The notes beneath the pieces are model-generated. The model was not told the DNA's origin. It saw only the letters and a program-made list of their open reading frames with translations, and made no database searches. 64,000 bases of DNA from Rhopalosiphum padi (lineage: Eukaryota > Arthropoda > Insecta > Hemiptera > Aphididae): positions 25,420,001-25,484,000 of the forward strand of contig NC_083600.1 of NCBI RefSeq assembly GCF_020882245.1, read 5' to 3'. The position numbers were made by a program, and so were the translations under genes. Shown here piece by piece: positions 38,175-51,539 of the stretch. Numbering within the stretch: position 1 is the stretch's first letter; each line of letters starts with the position of its first letter.

Positions 38175-38705
38175 ACTAAGATGAGCTTCTTATTGATGCT
38201 GCCAATCTTCCTCCGGGTTGAAACGAAGCCGAGTGCCGACACATTTCACATCAGCTTTGTCACAAATTCTTCTTCACTAATAAATATTATATAATCATAT
38301 ATAGTATACTGTACCTACTACGATTCTAAAAGTTATAATATAATACAAACAAATCCTTTGGACAGTTGATTATCAGTTGAATTTCTTTTTGCTGCTGCTA
38401 GACGTCCTCCGTGTTGAAATACAGCCGAGTGCTGACACATTTTCCATCAGCTTTGTGACGAATTCTTCTTCACTAATAAATATTATATATTTATATATAG
38501 TATACTGTACCTACTACGATTCTAAAAATTATAATATCATACAAACAAATCCTTTGGACAGTTGACATTAAGATGAGCTTCTTATATTGATGCTGCCAAT
38601 CTTCCTCCGGGTTGAAACGAAGCCGAGTGCTGACACATCTTCCTTCAGCTCAATGACAAATTCTCCGTCGGTGGGTAGTCCATGATCCAGCCAAATGTTC
38701 GGTTC
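38175..38705. repeat. Three tandem copies of a ~197-bp unit
   Basis: Anchors near 38176, 38377 and 38571 share cttcctccgggttgaaacga (third form cgtcctccgtgttgaaatac) and gccgagtgctgacacat. Copies 1 and 2 also share the stretch ttcttcttcactaataaata with tactgtacctactacgattc. The unit contains the terminal exon-like ORF described at 38568-38705. Confidence 0.8.
38568..38705 (-). CDS. Unidentified terminal exon, 45 codons
   Basis: After the acceptor TTTATAG, a frame of 45 codons opens with EPNIWLDHGLPTDGEF, continues KEDVSALGFVSTRRKIGS and ends at TAA. The composition is that of a soluble protein, unlike the surrounding AT-rich DNA. The tandem copy at about 38375-38470 keeps the same frame (EFVTKLMENVSALG, then STRRTSSSSKKK and stop) after its own TTATTAG acceptor, so the reading frame is shared. 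I do not recognise the protein. It may be the last exon of the unknown minus-strand family in this cluster or a fragment of an old mobile element. Confidence 0.4.
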   Translation of the reverse strand, partial: EPNIWLDHGLPTDGEFVIELKEDVSALGFVSTRRKIGSINIRSSS

Positions 38706-38886
38706 CTATAAAACTTCAACTAATGTGCTGATTAAATGTAGTTTAAATTTATAGTAAAATTTTAATGTTTAAGAAATCTATGTTGGTGTTCTTTTATTTT
38801 TGAATTTAAATTAATTTGAAATTTTATATTTATAATTTATCAGTTAAAAATGTAAACATGAACTAAAAAGATTATAGTATATTGCA

Positions 38887-38950
38887 GTTTAACTTTCTGT
38901 TCGGTGGCCACCTTTTTAATTTCTCACTCTCTTTTATAAGAAAGTTAAAC
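38887..38950. repeat. Perfect 12-bp inverted repeat
   Basis: GTTTAACTTTCT (38887-38898) and AGAAAGTTAAAC (38939-38950) flank a 40-bp loop. A hairpin of unknown meaning. Confidence 0.7.
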
Positions 38951-39747
38951 AGCACAATAACTATAAAAAAATATAAATTTAAACATAGGTACACAAAGAT
39001 GAACTAGCTTTGTGATAAGAAAATAAAATTGAAAAAATTAGTAATTTATCAACGTATTATTAAAATAAAAAGAACACCTAAAACCGTAGTACAGTATATT
39101 ATCTGAAAAAAAAACCATAAAAATTAAATATAATTTAAGTAAATATTCATAATATACTGTACTACTGTTCAAAAAATTATATTATTAAACAAACACAGCC
39201 TTGCGACACTAATTTTTGTTCTTCAGATGTGCTTCTTCTTAATGATACTGTCAATCGTCCTCCGGGTTGACATTATAGCGTAATTATTTCAGTTTTTTTG
39301 TTTTTCCGATATTATGGCAAGATCTGAAATTTTTTGTTTTATTTTACTATTTACCACCCAAAGTACCAAATTGATCCATATTTGCTACAAGAATTCATGA
39401 CAAACAAAAAATAATCTACATAATTGTTGTATCATTATACATTTTTCGCTACGTCCACGTCCAGGATCTAAGGTGTACTATTTTACTACTATTCTAATAT
39501 AATATAATCGCGAATAATACAAATAATACATGGTTGTTATTTCTCACAATTTTTGTCTACTATAACTAATGAGTAAAATAAGTAGGCATTGTGTACTATT
39601 TTTTCGTTGGACCCTGGAGAATAAAATATGCGTCTACATCAACTACATCCTCCGACTAGCGCCGATTGTTCATATAAATTTATATATTTTTTTTTAAGTT
39701 TAAAGAATAATTTTAATCCCAAAAAAGAAAAAGAAAAAAAAACTTAC

Positions 39748-39862
39748 TTAAGCGTCGACTGTTCCCGTGAAACCGAGTTGTGTCAATCTTCAGACTATAC
39801 GTAGTAGTGCACCGCCGCCGAAGAAACTGCAAATTTTCTTCATATCGATCTTCATCGTGATT
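39748..39862 (-). CDS. Unidentified internal exon, copy B1
   Basis: A 115-nt segment bounded by the acceptor CATTTAG and the donor GTAAGT on the minus strand. It is fully open in one frame: it starts NHDEDRYEENLQFLRRRC and continues TTTYSLKIDTTRFHGNS. Copy B2 at 44567-44681 has the same length, borders, frame and phase. No known domain is recognised. No complete gene could be assembled around it. Confidence 0.4.
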
Positions 39863-41739
39863 CTAAATGAGAATAAAAATTCATTTTTATGAAAATAAAC
39901 AGCACGAAATGAAAATGAGAATACTTGTCATGTATTCAGTACTATTCATTAAGACTATTACAGAATTGTTAATCGTCTTCGACGAATGTCGTCGATTGTC
40001 GTATGTCACAGATGACGAATATAATAATATGATAAATCTATGGTTTTTTTTTTTATAGAACTCTTTGTGATATTATACAATGTATTTTTCTATTTTAGCT
40101 GTTTGACATATGAACGTACAATTGAAACATTTAAACTAGAGACCAAATCTTTATAGATATTGCAAAGTATTAATATTTTATTCTAATGAAAATTATTACA
40201 AATTATTTAATTTAATCTATAAAAATAGTGAACTAAACAAAAATAATTATATTATTATATATTTAAAAAAAAAAGAATGATGATTTATGATTAATATCGT
40301 TATGTTTCTGAGTTATTATTTCTGCATACTTTTGGTTTTAATCACGCAGTGCTTTAACTTAATCTTACATATTTTTACATGTAAACTTACATGTATATAT
40401 CTGAAGACACCTTTCATAATAAAAACAAATTCATACATTTCCTTTATTATGGTTTCATGTAACAAATAGTACCTAGTCAATGCTTTGAGGAATTCAATTT
40501 TCAGTACCATTTTACAAAATAATCAAAAATTACATTAAATTAAAGATAAAGAAGTAATTTTTACAGTGTTGCTTTATACATTAGTGATTAAGTTTATTAC
40601 TGTAATTAGTGTGTGAAATTTGAGTTTGAAAGAGACAGTCAGTCAACCTTCATTAATAAGTATAATTTTGATGTATTATGACTTATAATATTATATGTTG
40701 ATTGATATTGCTAAGTATTTTATTTTTTTTTTTTTGTATAAAGTTTGACAAGCTACATTTTTTCCGAAAACATTGCATTTATCATAATTATTATTATAAT
40801 ATTGTATAAATAATAAATATAATTTATACCGTATTATATTCTTGTTATATACTTTTGAGTTAATAGGTACAACCCTTTCGTAAAATAATTTGAATAAATA
40901 ATATCTTAAGATTAATCTACGTATGTCAAAAATGTCATTGTGTACGTATAGTATAACATGTACAAAAAACTTTTATGTCCCTACAAATAATGTTTTAAAT
41001 AATAACAAAATATCGTAAATATACATAATTTCAAAATAAAAATGACTTTTTATTATTTTTATTTTAGGTTAAAAAAAAACTAATGAGAATTCCAATATAA
41101 TATTTTTAAATTGTAGATATAAAAAGAAAATATTTATATGAATATCTAACGAAAAAATTAATTTGAACATTTTTTAGATTTAGCCGAATACAATCAAAAT
41201 TTTAATTTTAAACGTTTATAAAATATACTGTGACTATACATTTTTTATTACAGTAAATTAGTGAACGATTGATGAAGAAGCCTGTATTAAATTTTAAATC
41301 ATATTTGCATATCTATAATTTTTTTCGGCTTAATAAAAAAAAAAAAATTTTATTGTTTAAAATAATGCAAATGCTTTTAAAATTATACAATTTACCTATA
41401 GAGAAATCATAATGTAATTGGTAAATTTTTCAAAATTCTATAATTAGCATTTTTAATTAAAATTAAATTAATAAATTAATTTTGTCAATATTATAAAAAG
41501 ATATAGCGTAATAATACATTTGTTTTTTTGTGTTTTCGATATTATGACAAGATTCGAAATTTTTTATTTTATTTTACTATTAACCACCCAAAGTACTGAA
41601 TAGATTATATTTGCTACAATAATTTATGACAGAAAAGAAACTACACAATTGTCAAATAAATATACATTCATTGCTATGTCCAGGATCCAAGGTATACTTG
41701 ACGACTTAATTTTATTCTTGGCTATTTTATACATTGGAC

Positions 41740-41950
41740 CAGTGGTCAACCTTTTTAGACTCTCGGCCCACATTCACAAACTAAAAACTGTTAGAAAACT
41801 TGCAAGAAAGAATAAAAATTTAATATACTTAAATTATTTACTATGCAAAAATATATTGTTTAGAACTTTAAATTAAAAAAAAAAATTCGTCGTTTTAGAA
41901 TTTAAAGCAGGCCGTAGACAATAGCTCACTGGTTGCCGGCCATTGCACTG
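41740..41950. mobile_element. hAT-like MITE duplicated with the cluster
   Basis: Begins CAGTGGTCAACCTTTTTAG and ends gttgccggccattgcactg, giving partial inverted termini of the CAGTGG(TCGGCAACC) kind. Degraded copies sit at the same place in the units at about 42800-43025 and 46495-46705, so the insertion predates the duplications. No clear target-site duplication remains. Confidence 0.5.
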
Positions 41951-42073
41951 GACGATTGGAAATAAAATATAAGTCTGTCATCCAAGTATAACAGCTTGAA
42001 CACGTCAATAAATATTTATTTTAAGTATAAAAGATAAATTTAATATTCCATAATTATGGGAAAATTAACTTAC

Positions 42074-42191
42074 GTAAGTATTCTTCGACGCTGTTCGGCG
42101 AAATCGAGCTGCACCACATTTACAGTTCAAACGTGCACCATCACCGCCGAAGAAACAGCTAGCTCTTATTTCTTCATTCGTCTTCTTTGAG
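42074..42191 (-). CDS. Unidentified internal exon, copy B3
   Basis: On the minus strand, the acceptor TTCTGAAG and the donor GTAAGT border 118 nt that are open in one frame (SKKTNEEIRASCFFGGDGAR, then LNCKCGAARFRRTASKN). It aligns with copies B1 and B2 at the nucleotide level but uses a shifted frame after small indels. The homologous segments near 43150-43265 and 46820-46935 carry an in-frame TGA in this frame, so those copies look broken. Confidence 0.3.
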
Positions 42192-44566
42192 CTTCAGAAT
42201 GAAATTATTAAAATATTCTATAAAAATGAGAGAACTTGTCATATACTAAAGGCTGTTGTTTAAAGACTGTTCAATAAAACTATTAGAATTATTAACGGTC
42301 TTCTACGAATGACGACGATTGTCGATTGCCACGGATGATAATGTGATAGATTATATGTTTTTTTTTATAAACTCTTTGTGATATTATAGGATTTATTTTT
42401 ATATCTCTGTCTTGCATACGAAACTTTTGGTATTTAATTAATTTCATACATAAAACCATAATAATTGTATATCCTGAATTTTTTTTTTTAATTATAATTT
42501 TATTATTTCAATAGGTTTTGGTAAAATTTTTCACCAAAAAATAAAACCATATAAATATGGTAATATTTACAACTTTTTTGTTTTTCCCATATTATGGCGA
42601 GATCTGAATTTTTTTTATTTTATTTTACTATTTACCAACCAAAGTACCAAATAGATCATATTTGCTACAAGAATTCATGGCAGACAGAAAATAAACTACG
42701 TAATTGTAAAATCATTATACATTTTTCGCTACATATCCAGGATATAAATTCTAAGGTGTACTTATAACGACTTTATTTTAGTCTTGGCAATTTCATCATT
42801 AATGCATAATCGGTAACCTTTTTGATTTCTCAGGCCACATTCACAAATTAAAAACAGTTTGCAGACCAGATAAAAATGCAAACTTTATATTCTTAAATTA
42901 TTTACTATGAAAAAAATATTTTTGAACTTTAAAATAATAAAATATAAATAAAAAAAAATGTCAGCGTTTTAGAATTTAAAACGGGTCGTATATATAATAA
43001 CCCGTCGGTTGCTGACCACTTTATTGGACTAGACGATCGAAAATAAAATATAGTTCTAAGTAATCGGGGTGGCAGCTTGTACAAGTCAATAAATATTTAT
43101 TTAAAGTATAAAAACTAAATTTATTACTACCCTAAAATTATAGGAAAATTAACCTACGTAAGTATCCTTCGACGCTTTTCGACGAAATCAAGCTGTGCCA
43201 TATTAAAGTTCAAACGTGCACATCAGCCACCGAAGAAACAGCTAGCTCTTATTTCTTCATTCGTCTTCTTTGCGCTTCAGAATGAAATCATTGAAATATT
43301 TTATGAAAATGAGTGTACTTGTCATGTACTGAAGGCTGTTGTTTGACGACTGTTCAATAAAATTATTAGAATTGTTAATCGTCTACTACAAATGACAACG
43401 ATTGTTGTTTGCCATGGATGAAAAATATTATAATAATGTTTTTTTTATAGAACTCTCTATGATTTTATAGGATTCATTATTATATATTTCAGCTGTCTTG
43501 CATACGAAACTTTTGGTATCTTATTAATTTCATACGTAAAATCATAATAATTGTATATTATCCTGAATTTTTTTTTAAATTATAATTTTATAACGGTTAT
43601 TAACGGTTTTATACGTTTTGGCAGAACTAAATGATTAATAATTTTAAAAATATTTAAAAATTTAATCATTAAACTGATATTACATATTAAATAGTTAATA
43701 GATTATAATCTATTACATATAATAAATAAGGACTTGCAAAATTACTAAAATTAATTTCTTAATATTATTCATATTCAACTCGTTATACACATATAGTCAC
43801 ATATCATTTCCGTTTCAGTACCGTCCTGTTTAGGAATAATACATAATCATACTATTTTTACTGTTTTTAAAATTAATCGATAAGTTCTAACTAATATGCT
43901 CAGATAATTTGCGATATTTATATATATATATATAATAAATGCATCTATTTATGGTATTATGCTATGTTTATTTTATCCTATAAGTGTATAGTTAAAATAT
44001 TTTGAAAATTATAATATTTATAAGAAATATAACATTTTTAACGTTTGTTAAAATTATCAAATAACTATAGTAATTCGTTTTTAAATTACAAAAAAACAAA
44101 AATCGGTTGAGAAGAAATAGTTATCACAGAAATATGAAATGAATATCCAATGTCTTAAAAATTCAAAATTCAAACAATTATAAAAAAATATTAATGCGTC
44201 TTTTCGGAAAACTTTTTATTTTTGTTAGGGATAAAAAAAACTTATATTAGTCGGGTACTCGGCCGGTTAAAAATGAAAAATGCTATTAATACAATTAATA
44301 TAAATATAAACTATTATTCTATAAAATGGGTTTGGTAATGTACTAATATGACGATTATGTATTTTCGGTTTCACGTATTTTATGCATTGCGCGTTGGGGA
44401 ATAAAATATGCATACTTATACGTCACACGGCGTGAATAGTAGAATAAAATATGTGCTTACGTCGATTACATCGTCCGAGTAGCCGATTGTTCATATAAAT
44501 AAATATATTTTATTTTAAGTTTAAAATGTAAATTTAATTCTAAAAAAGAATAAGAAAAAAACTTAC

Positions 44567-44681
44567 GTAATCGTAGACTGTTCCCAGGAAACCGAGTTGT
44601 TTCAATCTTCAGTCTATACGGAGTGGTGCACCGCCGCCGAAGAAACTGAAAATTTTCTTCATATCGATCTTCATCGTGATT
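44567..44681 (-). CDS. Unidentified internal exon, copy B2
   Basis: 115 nt on the minus strand between CATTTAG and GTAAGT, open throughout: NHDEDRYEENFQFLRRRC, then TTPYRLKIETTRFPGNS. It is 115 nt like B1 and differs mostly by point changes, several altering the amino acid, with no stop or indel. That is more than expected for neutral drift of random sequence, but the number of sites is too small to prove selection. Confidence 0.4.
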
Positions 44682-47600
44682 CTAAATGAGAATAAAAATA
44701 CATTTTATGAAAATAAACAGCACGAAATGAAAATGAGAGTACTTGTCATGTACTAAAGGCTGTTGTTTGACGACTGTTCAATAAAATTATTAGAATTGTT
44801 AATCGTCTCCTACAAATGACAACGATTGTCATTTGCCATGGATGATAATATAAAATATATTATAATTTTTTTTTTTTATAGAACTCTTTGTGATTTTATA
44901 GGATTTATTATTATATTTTAGCTGTTTGACATACGTAAAATTGAAACACATAAACTAGACCAAATCTTTATAGATATTGCAAAGTATTAATATTTTATTC
45001 TAATGAAGATGATAACAAATTATTTAATTTGATCTATAAAAATAGTGAACTAAATAAAAATAATTATATTTTTAAGTATTTAAAAAAAATAATTATGATC
45101 AATATCGTTATGTTTCTAAGTTATTATTTCTGCATTATTTTGATTCTAATCACGCGCAGTGTTTTAACTTAATCTTACTTATCTATTACATTAGATGCAA
45201 TTACCTCTGTCTGTAGATATTGTGTCTGAAGACACCTATCATAATAGAAAAAATTCATACATTTCGTTTATTGTAGTTTCTTGTAACAAATAGTACAAAT
45301 AGTCACTAGTCAATGCTTTAGTTAATCAATTTACTTTTTAAACTTAAAATAAAATATATTCATTTTTATGAAAAATCCGCTACCCGGATGATGTAATCGA
45401 TGTAGACGCATATGGCATATTTTATTAATTTATATATAAATTATATAATATTGAACTTCAAACAGTCATAATATAAGTTTCCAGTGACCATTTTATTTTT
45501 GTTTTTGCATTAAAAAAACTAATGAGAACTCCTATTAAACATTTTAAAATTGTAGATATAAAAAGAAAATATTTATATGAATACAAATGAAAAAAATAAT
45601 TTGTAATAATAAAAAAATAAAGAACATTGTTTATATATATATAGTTTGAAAATATTTTTAAAATAAAAACATATATAAGAAATACTCTCATAAAAAATTA
45701 GTTAAGACTTTAAGTTATCGGTGTATAAGATTATTTGTTTTAAACTATGTATAGTATTATAGTCTATAACACAATATAAAAATCGTTTTACAAGAAATAG
45801 TTTTTTTTGGGGATGAAAAATTAATATTCAATAAGTCATAAAATATTGAACTTCAGTCGTAAAAAATAATGTGACTTTCCAGTAAACCTTTTATATTTTT
45901 TATATTTAAAAGAACTAATGAGAATTACTATATCAAATTTGTATATAAAAAGACAATATTATATATATTGATATATATATATATATTTTGATTTTAAACG
46001 TTTATAAAAATATAATATCGTGACTATACATTTTTTATTGCAGTAATTTAGTGACATGATGAGGAACACAATATTAAATTTTAAATCATATTTGCTATCA
46101 ATAATTTTTATCGGCTTAAAAATAAATTTAATTATTTAAAATTGTTAAAATGTTTTTATAATTATACAATGTATAGGAAATCATGATGTAGACAGTTGGT
46201 AAAATTTTCAACATTCTATGATTAGCATTTTTGAATTAAAACTTAGTAAATTAATTAATTTTATCGACATTTTACAAGTATATTATGGCGTAATGATTCC
46301 AGTTTTTCAGATATTATGACAAGATCTGAAATTTTTTATTTTATTTTACTATTAACCACCCAAAGCACTAAATATATCATATTTGCTACAAGAGTTCATA
46401 ACAGATAGAAAATTTTAAAATCAATATACATTCATTGTGCTACGTCCAGGATCCAAGGTATAATTGACGAATTTATTTTATTCTTGGCTATTTTTTAACT
46501 TTAACCTTTTAGAACTCTCATGCCATATTCACAAATTAAAAACAGTTTGCGGACCAGACAAAAATAAAAATTTTATATTCTTAAATTATTTACTATGAAA
46601 AAAAATATTATCTAGAACTTTAAAATAATAAAATATTAAAAAAAAGATTTCATCGTTTAAGAATTTAAAACGAGTCGTATACAATAACCCGCCGGTTGCC
46701 GGCTATCGGAAATAAAATATAGTTCTAAGTAATCGGGGTGGCAGCTTGTACAAGTCAATAAATATTTATTTAAAGTATAAAAACTAAATTTATTACTACC
46801 CTAAAATTATAGGAAAATTAACCTACGTAAGTATCCTTCGACGCTTTTCGACGAAATCAAGCTGTGCCATATTAAAGTTCAAACGTGCACATCAGCCACC
46901 GAAGAAACAGCTAGCTCTTATTTCTTCATTCGTCTTCTTTGCGCTTCAGAATGAAATCATTGAAATTTTTTACGAAAATGAGAGCACTTGTCATGTACTG
47001 AAGGCTGTTGTTTGACGACTGTTCAATAAAATATTAGAATGGTTAATCGTCTCCTACAAATGACGACGATTGATGTTTGCCATGGATGACAAATATTATA
47101 ATAATATGATAGATCATATGTTTTTTTTATAGAACTCTTTGTGATATTATAGGATTCATTTTTATATTTCAGCTGTCTTGCATACGAAACTTTTGGTATC
47201 TAATTAATTTCATACGTAAAACCATAATAATTGTATATCCTGAATTTTTTTTTAAATTATAATTTTATTATTTCAATAGTTGTTTGGTAAAATTTCTCAC
47301 CAACAAATAAGACCATCTTCGACCAGCATAATTTTATATTGTACACAATGTATTAATGCTATACATTGAAAATTGAATTCAAATTGTACAAATTCGTTAT
47401 AGCGACATACTTAACCTAGTCTACATGTAGTATTGAAGTCACCTACTATTTACAATAGTAGCTATACAGCAGTTTACGGGTTGGCTGTACTAAATGATTA
47501 ATAATTTTAAAAATATTTAAAAGTTGAATCATTCAATTAATATTACATACTAAATAGTTTATAGATTATGATCTATACGTATAATAAAGAAGGACTTACA

Positions 47601-49461
47601 AAATCAATAAAATTAATTTCTAAATACCCGTAGTTATTCACATTCGACTCGTTATAAACACATGTAACTATATTATTCCCGTTTCGGTACCTACTCATAC
47701 CTACTCATACTATTTAAATAGGTTCTAATGTTAATATGTTCAGATAATTTGCGATATTAATAAATAAATATATATATAAATAATAAATGCATCTATTTAT
47801 GGTATTATGCTATTGTTATTTTATCCTATACGTGTATAGTCAAAATATTTTGAAAATTATAATAATAATAAAAATTCGTTTTTAAATTACAAAAAAACAA
47901 AAATCGGTTGAGAAGAAATAGTTATCACAGAAATATGAAATGAATATCTAATAATGTCATAAAAATTCAAAATTCAGACAATTATAAAAAAATATTAATG
48001 CGTCTTTTCAGAAAACTTTTTATTTTTGTTAGGGATAAAAAAAACTTATATTAGTCAAGTACTCGGCCAGTTAAAAATGAAAAATGCTATTCATACACAT
48101 ACAATTAATATAAATATAAATTATTTTATAAAATGGGTCTGGTAATATACTAATATGACGATTATGTATTTTTGGTTTCACGTATTTTATGTGCATCGCG
48201 CGTTCGGGAATAAAATATGCATACGTATATACGTCACCCGGCGTGTAGCAGATTGTCCGGTGCAATAAATATGTATTTATTTTATGTCTATAAAAGTAAA
48301 TTAAAGCTCTAAAAGTATAGAAAATCAAACTCACGTAAACATCGATTTTTTTTGTGAAACTTAGTTGTGTCATATTTAATGTCCACACGTTCAATAACCA
48401 CATCGCCGACCCAGGAACACCTTTCCTCGACCGTCTTCACCATGTTTCGAATTGCAGATATTGAGATATTTCATAAAAATAAGCTGAACGCATATGCCGT
48501 TCTATGCGTGTAAAATATTATATATATTAAAGTACGGTTTAACGATTTGTACGTCTATTTTTTTCTCCGTTAAAATTATTACAACCGACAATCGTCTCCG
48601 ACGAATAGCGAAGATTGACGATTACCATAGATGATAGATTAATATGATACAAATTTTATATGCAAGGCGGAGGGCGGGGTAGATTGTATAGATGATGTTG
48701 TTCAGGACATTGAGACTAGACTCTTTCAAAGTTTCTGCCATTGGCATCGCATAAATTAGTGATTAGTTGTTGTTATCGATATTTTTCGCCAGTATTATTA
48801 TTGAATGACACCCGTCTTCTCATTATTAATGTAAAAATATTATAATATTATCAATAATCAATATTAATATCGAAAACCATCATAATTATTTTCCAAATAG
48901 ACAAAAATATTAAATTATAGGTACTACAATTTTCTTCAAACTGTTTTATTGCTTTACTACCTTTTTTTATGGTGAGTTCGCCATCTCAAAGACCCCTGAC
49001 GAGCCGCCACTGCAGGTGTTAATAAATTTATGGCATAAACAGCTTAAAACTAATCTACATAATATTTTGAATACTTCTCTGTTAGTGTTAATAATAATAC
49101 ACGAATTAAAATAAATAAATAATTAAATAATATTTTTGTTAAAACTTAAAACAAAATAGATAATTATACCTATATTTATAATCGTTATTTTTCGTTAAAA
49201 TATACAGTTTTGTCAATATTCAAATTTGGTATATGTACTAACAGTAGCGCCGAACACGGGTATGAACTGGGGAAAATTCCCCAGAAATATTTATGGATCC
49301 TCTTGCGTCAGTTAGTCACTGGGATCTAGCTGTCGAGGGATCTATGTGACCGTTCACCTAGCAGATCGTATATTCAGGTGCACCAACCCATAAACGTAAA
49401 AATTTTAATTAATGTATACATTTTGGTGCTCCTAAAAAATTGACATTTGAGTTCACATTTG

Positions 49462-49567
49462 AGTCACGGATATAGATACTACCATTGATTTTAGAATATA
49501 CATTATATTATACATTAATATACATATATATTCTAAAATCAATGATACTAAGATCTTAGTTCGTGAC
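49462..49567. repeat. Imperfect inverted repeat, arms about 40 bp
   Basis: The left arm GTCACGGATATAGATACT continues into CATTGATTTTAGAATATA. The right arm is its inverted copy (TATATTCTAAAATCAATG, then cttagttcgtgac) with a few mismatches. Probably the remains of a foldback MITE. Confidence 0.65.
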
Positions 49568-51539
49568 ACAGCCTATTACAAATTTTATTTTCAATATAGA
49601 GTACAGTCAGTACAGACAATATATTATACAGGATTTTTGATATGGATGAAGTAGTGAATGCGTACTCATTGTGATGACCCAATGAAGAATTTTTGGAGAA
49701 TTTTTTTTATTGAACTTTTTTTTGTCAGCGATTCGAGCATGAAAAACGCGTGACAATCGCTTATAAAGACGTGACACCACTGACACCGCGTTTGCAATGT
49801 TTGCATAAGAATTTTGCAAAAAATACAACTAGACAACTAGAGTGTTAATTTTTACATTGAAGATAAGATTCTAAAAATAATATGAATAAACCTAGATTTT
49901 GAGGAAAGTAAAAAAATTTCAAAAAATCTTTATTAGGTATATCACAGTGAGTATACTGTACCTGTGCGCATATACTAGTGAGTAGTGACATCGTCCATTA
50001 CAGAAACACCCTGACCCTATATATTCAAAAAGGATATACATAAGTATTTGATAATTTATATTTATCTGTGTTATTGTCTATAGAATTTCTAAGTAATCTA
50101 AGCTGGATAGTGGACAATAATCGTAGAATTAGAAGGAAAATGTATGTATAGAATGTTATAGAAACAATCAGTTTATGCAAATAATTATAAAAATAAAATT
50201 CAAAAATTATTAAAAAACTTAGCGTTTAATAACAATTAAAAAAAAAAAAAATATTAATCAAATCTCAAGACATCAAAAAATTATCTTTAACCACTATAAT
50301 ATAGTACAGACTGAAGTGTTTGAACCATTTGGCAAACTGGAATTTTCGGTATAGCTATATTATATAGAACTAAATTAAATTGCTTCTAAAATATTTCAGT
50401 TTCTGAAAGCAACAATAGGATTTTAGTATATAAAATTATCTTGTGAATTGCATGGATAGGATACGGGTGGAACCGTTTTCGGCCATTCTGGAATGTCTAT
50501 TTTAGACCAGTACCTACACTATTTTGAACACCAATTTAAATTAATCTTCAATTTTTTTTCCGATAACCTACCAATTTAAATAATAATCATATAACATAAA
50601 TAATAATTAATATTATTAATTTTTTATTTAATATAAAAAATATGGTTGCATTACCTATATTATAAATATACAGAAAAAAAAAAATTATAGGAATATTCAA
50701 TTTTTTTTTTATAATTGTTGCACATGTGTTAATGAATATTCGTGAAATCTCTCCTTTTATATTTAGTTATGTCGTTTCTTCATTTCTTGTATGGTTTTAG
50801 AACTTTTCTATCTTTTTGAAATTTTGGAATATCAGCATTTCGTCTTTTTACATTATATTCTGTATGAATTTTATTTAGCAGAAAAAAACGTGAAGAATAT
50901 TATAAAATATAAATTGGTAGGTAACCAAAACACTATAATGGCCGTAAACGGATATTCCAGAATAGCCGAAAAGTCGAAAAAATGTTCTACCCCTTCACAC
51001 CTTGTAAATTTGTAATAACTATTAGTAGGTAAAAATGATATATTATAATGATTAATGATTAATTATTATATATTATTAAATATGAATGCGACAATATACG
51101 AAACTAATTTTAAAAAAAACATTTAAATCAACCATAAATATATGTATAACTTAAACTTAAAAAATGTCTAGTTATAATTATTTTTTTTTCAGAATAAGTA
51201 CAATATAATTTTTTTTTGTTTACTTTTATTTAGGTATTCTTTAAGAAGATAAGTGGTAGCCGTATTAAGTTGCTAACCAGAGTTCTGAGTTTCTGATCGT
51301 AGATCATAATTCATAATGGTCATATAGAGTATAGAGAAAATCAAGGAAAAACAACGGTATCAATGTATCATTATGATTTATGAGTTGTGACTTATGGGTA
51401 CAAATGGTACTATACTACTATGAATTATGATCTGACATAATATTAATAATTAATATTGCTTTTTATGCTATTTCACATTCTACTATTATAGAATTTTAAG
51501 ATCACATGATTATGTTAATCACTTAATCAGCTATAATTC

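Larger units (their letters stand above)
38170..48620. repeat. Cluster of diverged tandem segmental duplications
   Basis: Several sequence modules recur in the same orientation. 'cgatattatggcaagatctg'-type blocks occur near 39300, 41525, 42590 and 46305. 'gaagaaacagctagctctta' blocks occur near 42160, 43235 and 46900. Others are a 'cgccgccgaagaaactg' block near 39812 and 44630, and 'aacggttttatac'/'attaataattttaaaaata' blocks near 43630 and 47490. The segment 43035-43300 is almost identical to one 3.67 kb further on (46705-46970). Exon-like open stretches on the minus strand recur (listed separately). Local unequal duplication of a multi-exon gene or gene-like unit explains this best. Confidence 0.75.

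Noticed and set aside
48660..49012. A MITE between gcaaggcggagggcgggg (48662) and gagccgccactgcagg (48996)
   Set aside because: The right end looks hAT-like, but the left end matches poorly and no 8-bp duplication is found.
49607..49828. Minus-strand 73-codon ORF, considered as a transposase fragment
   Set aside because: No catalytic motif or family resemblance was seen on reading it through.
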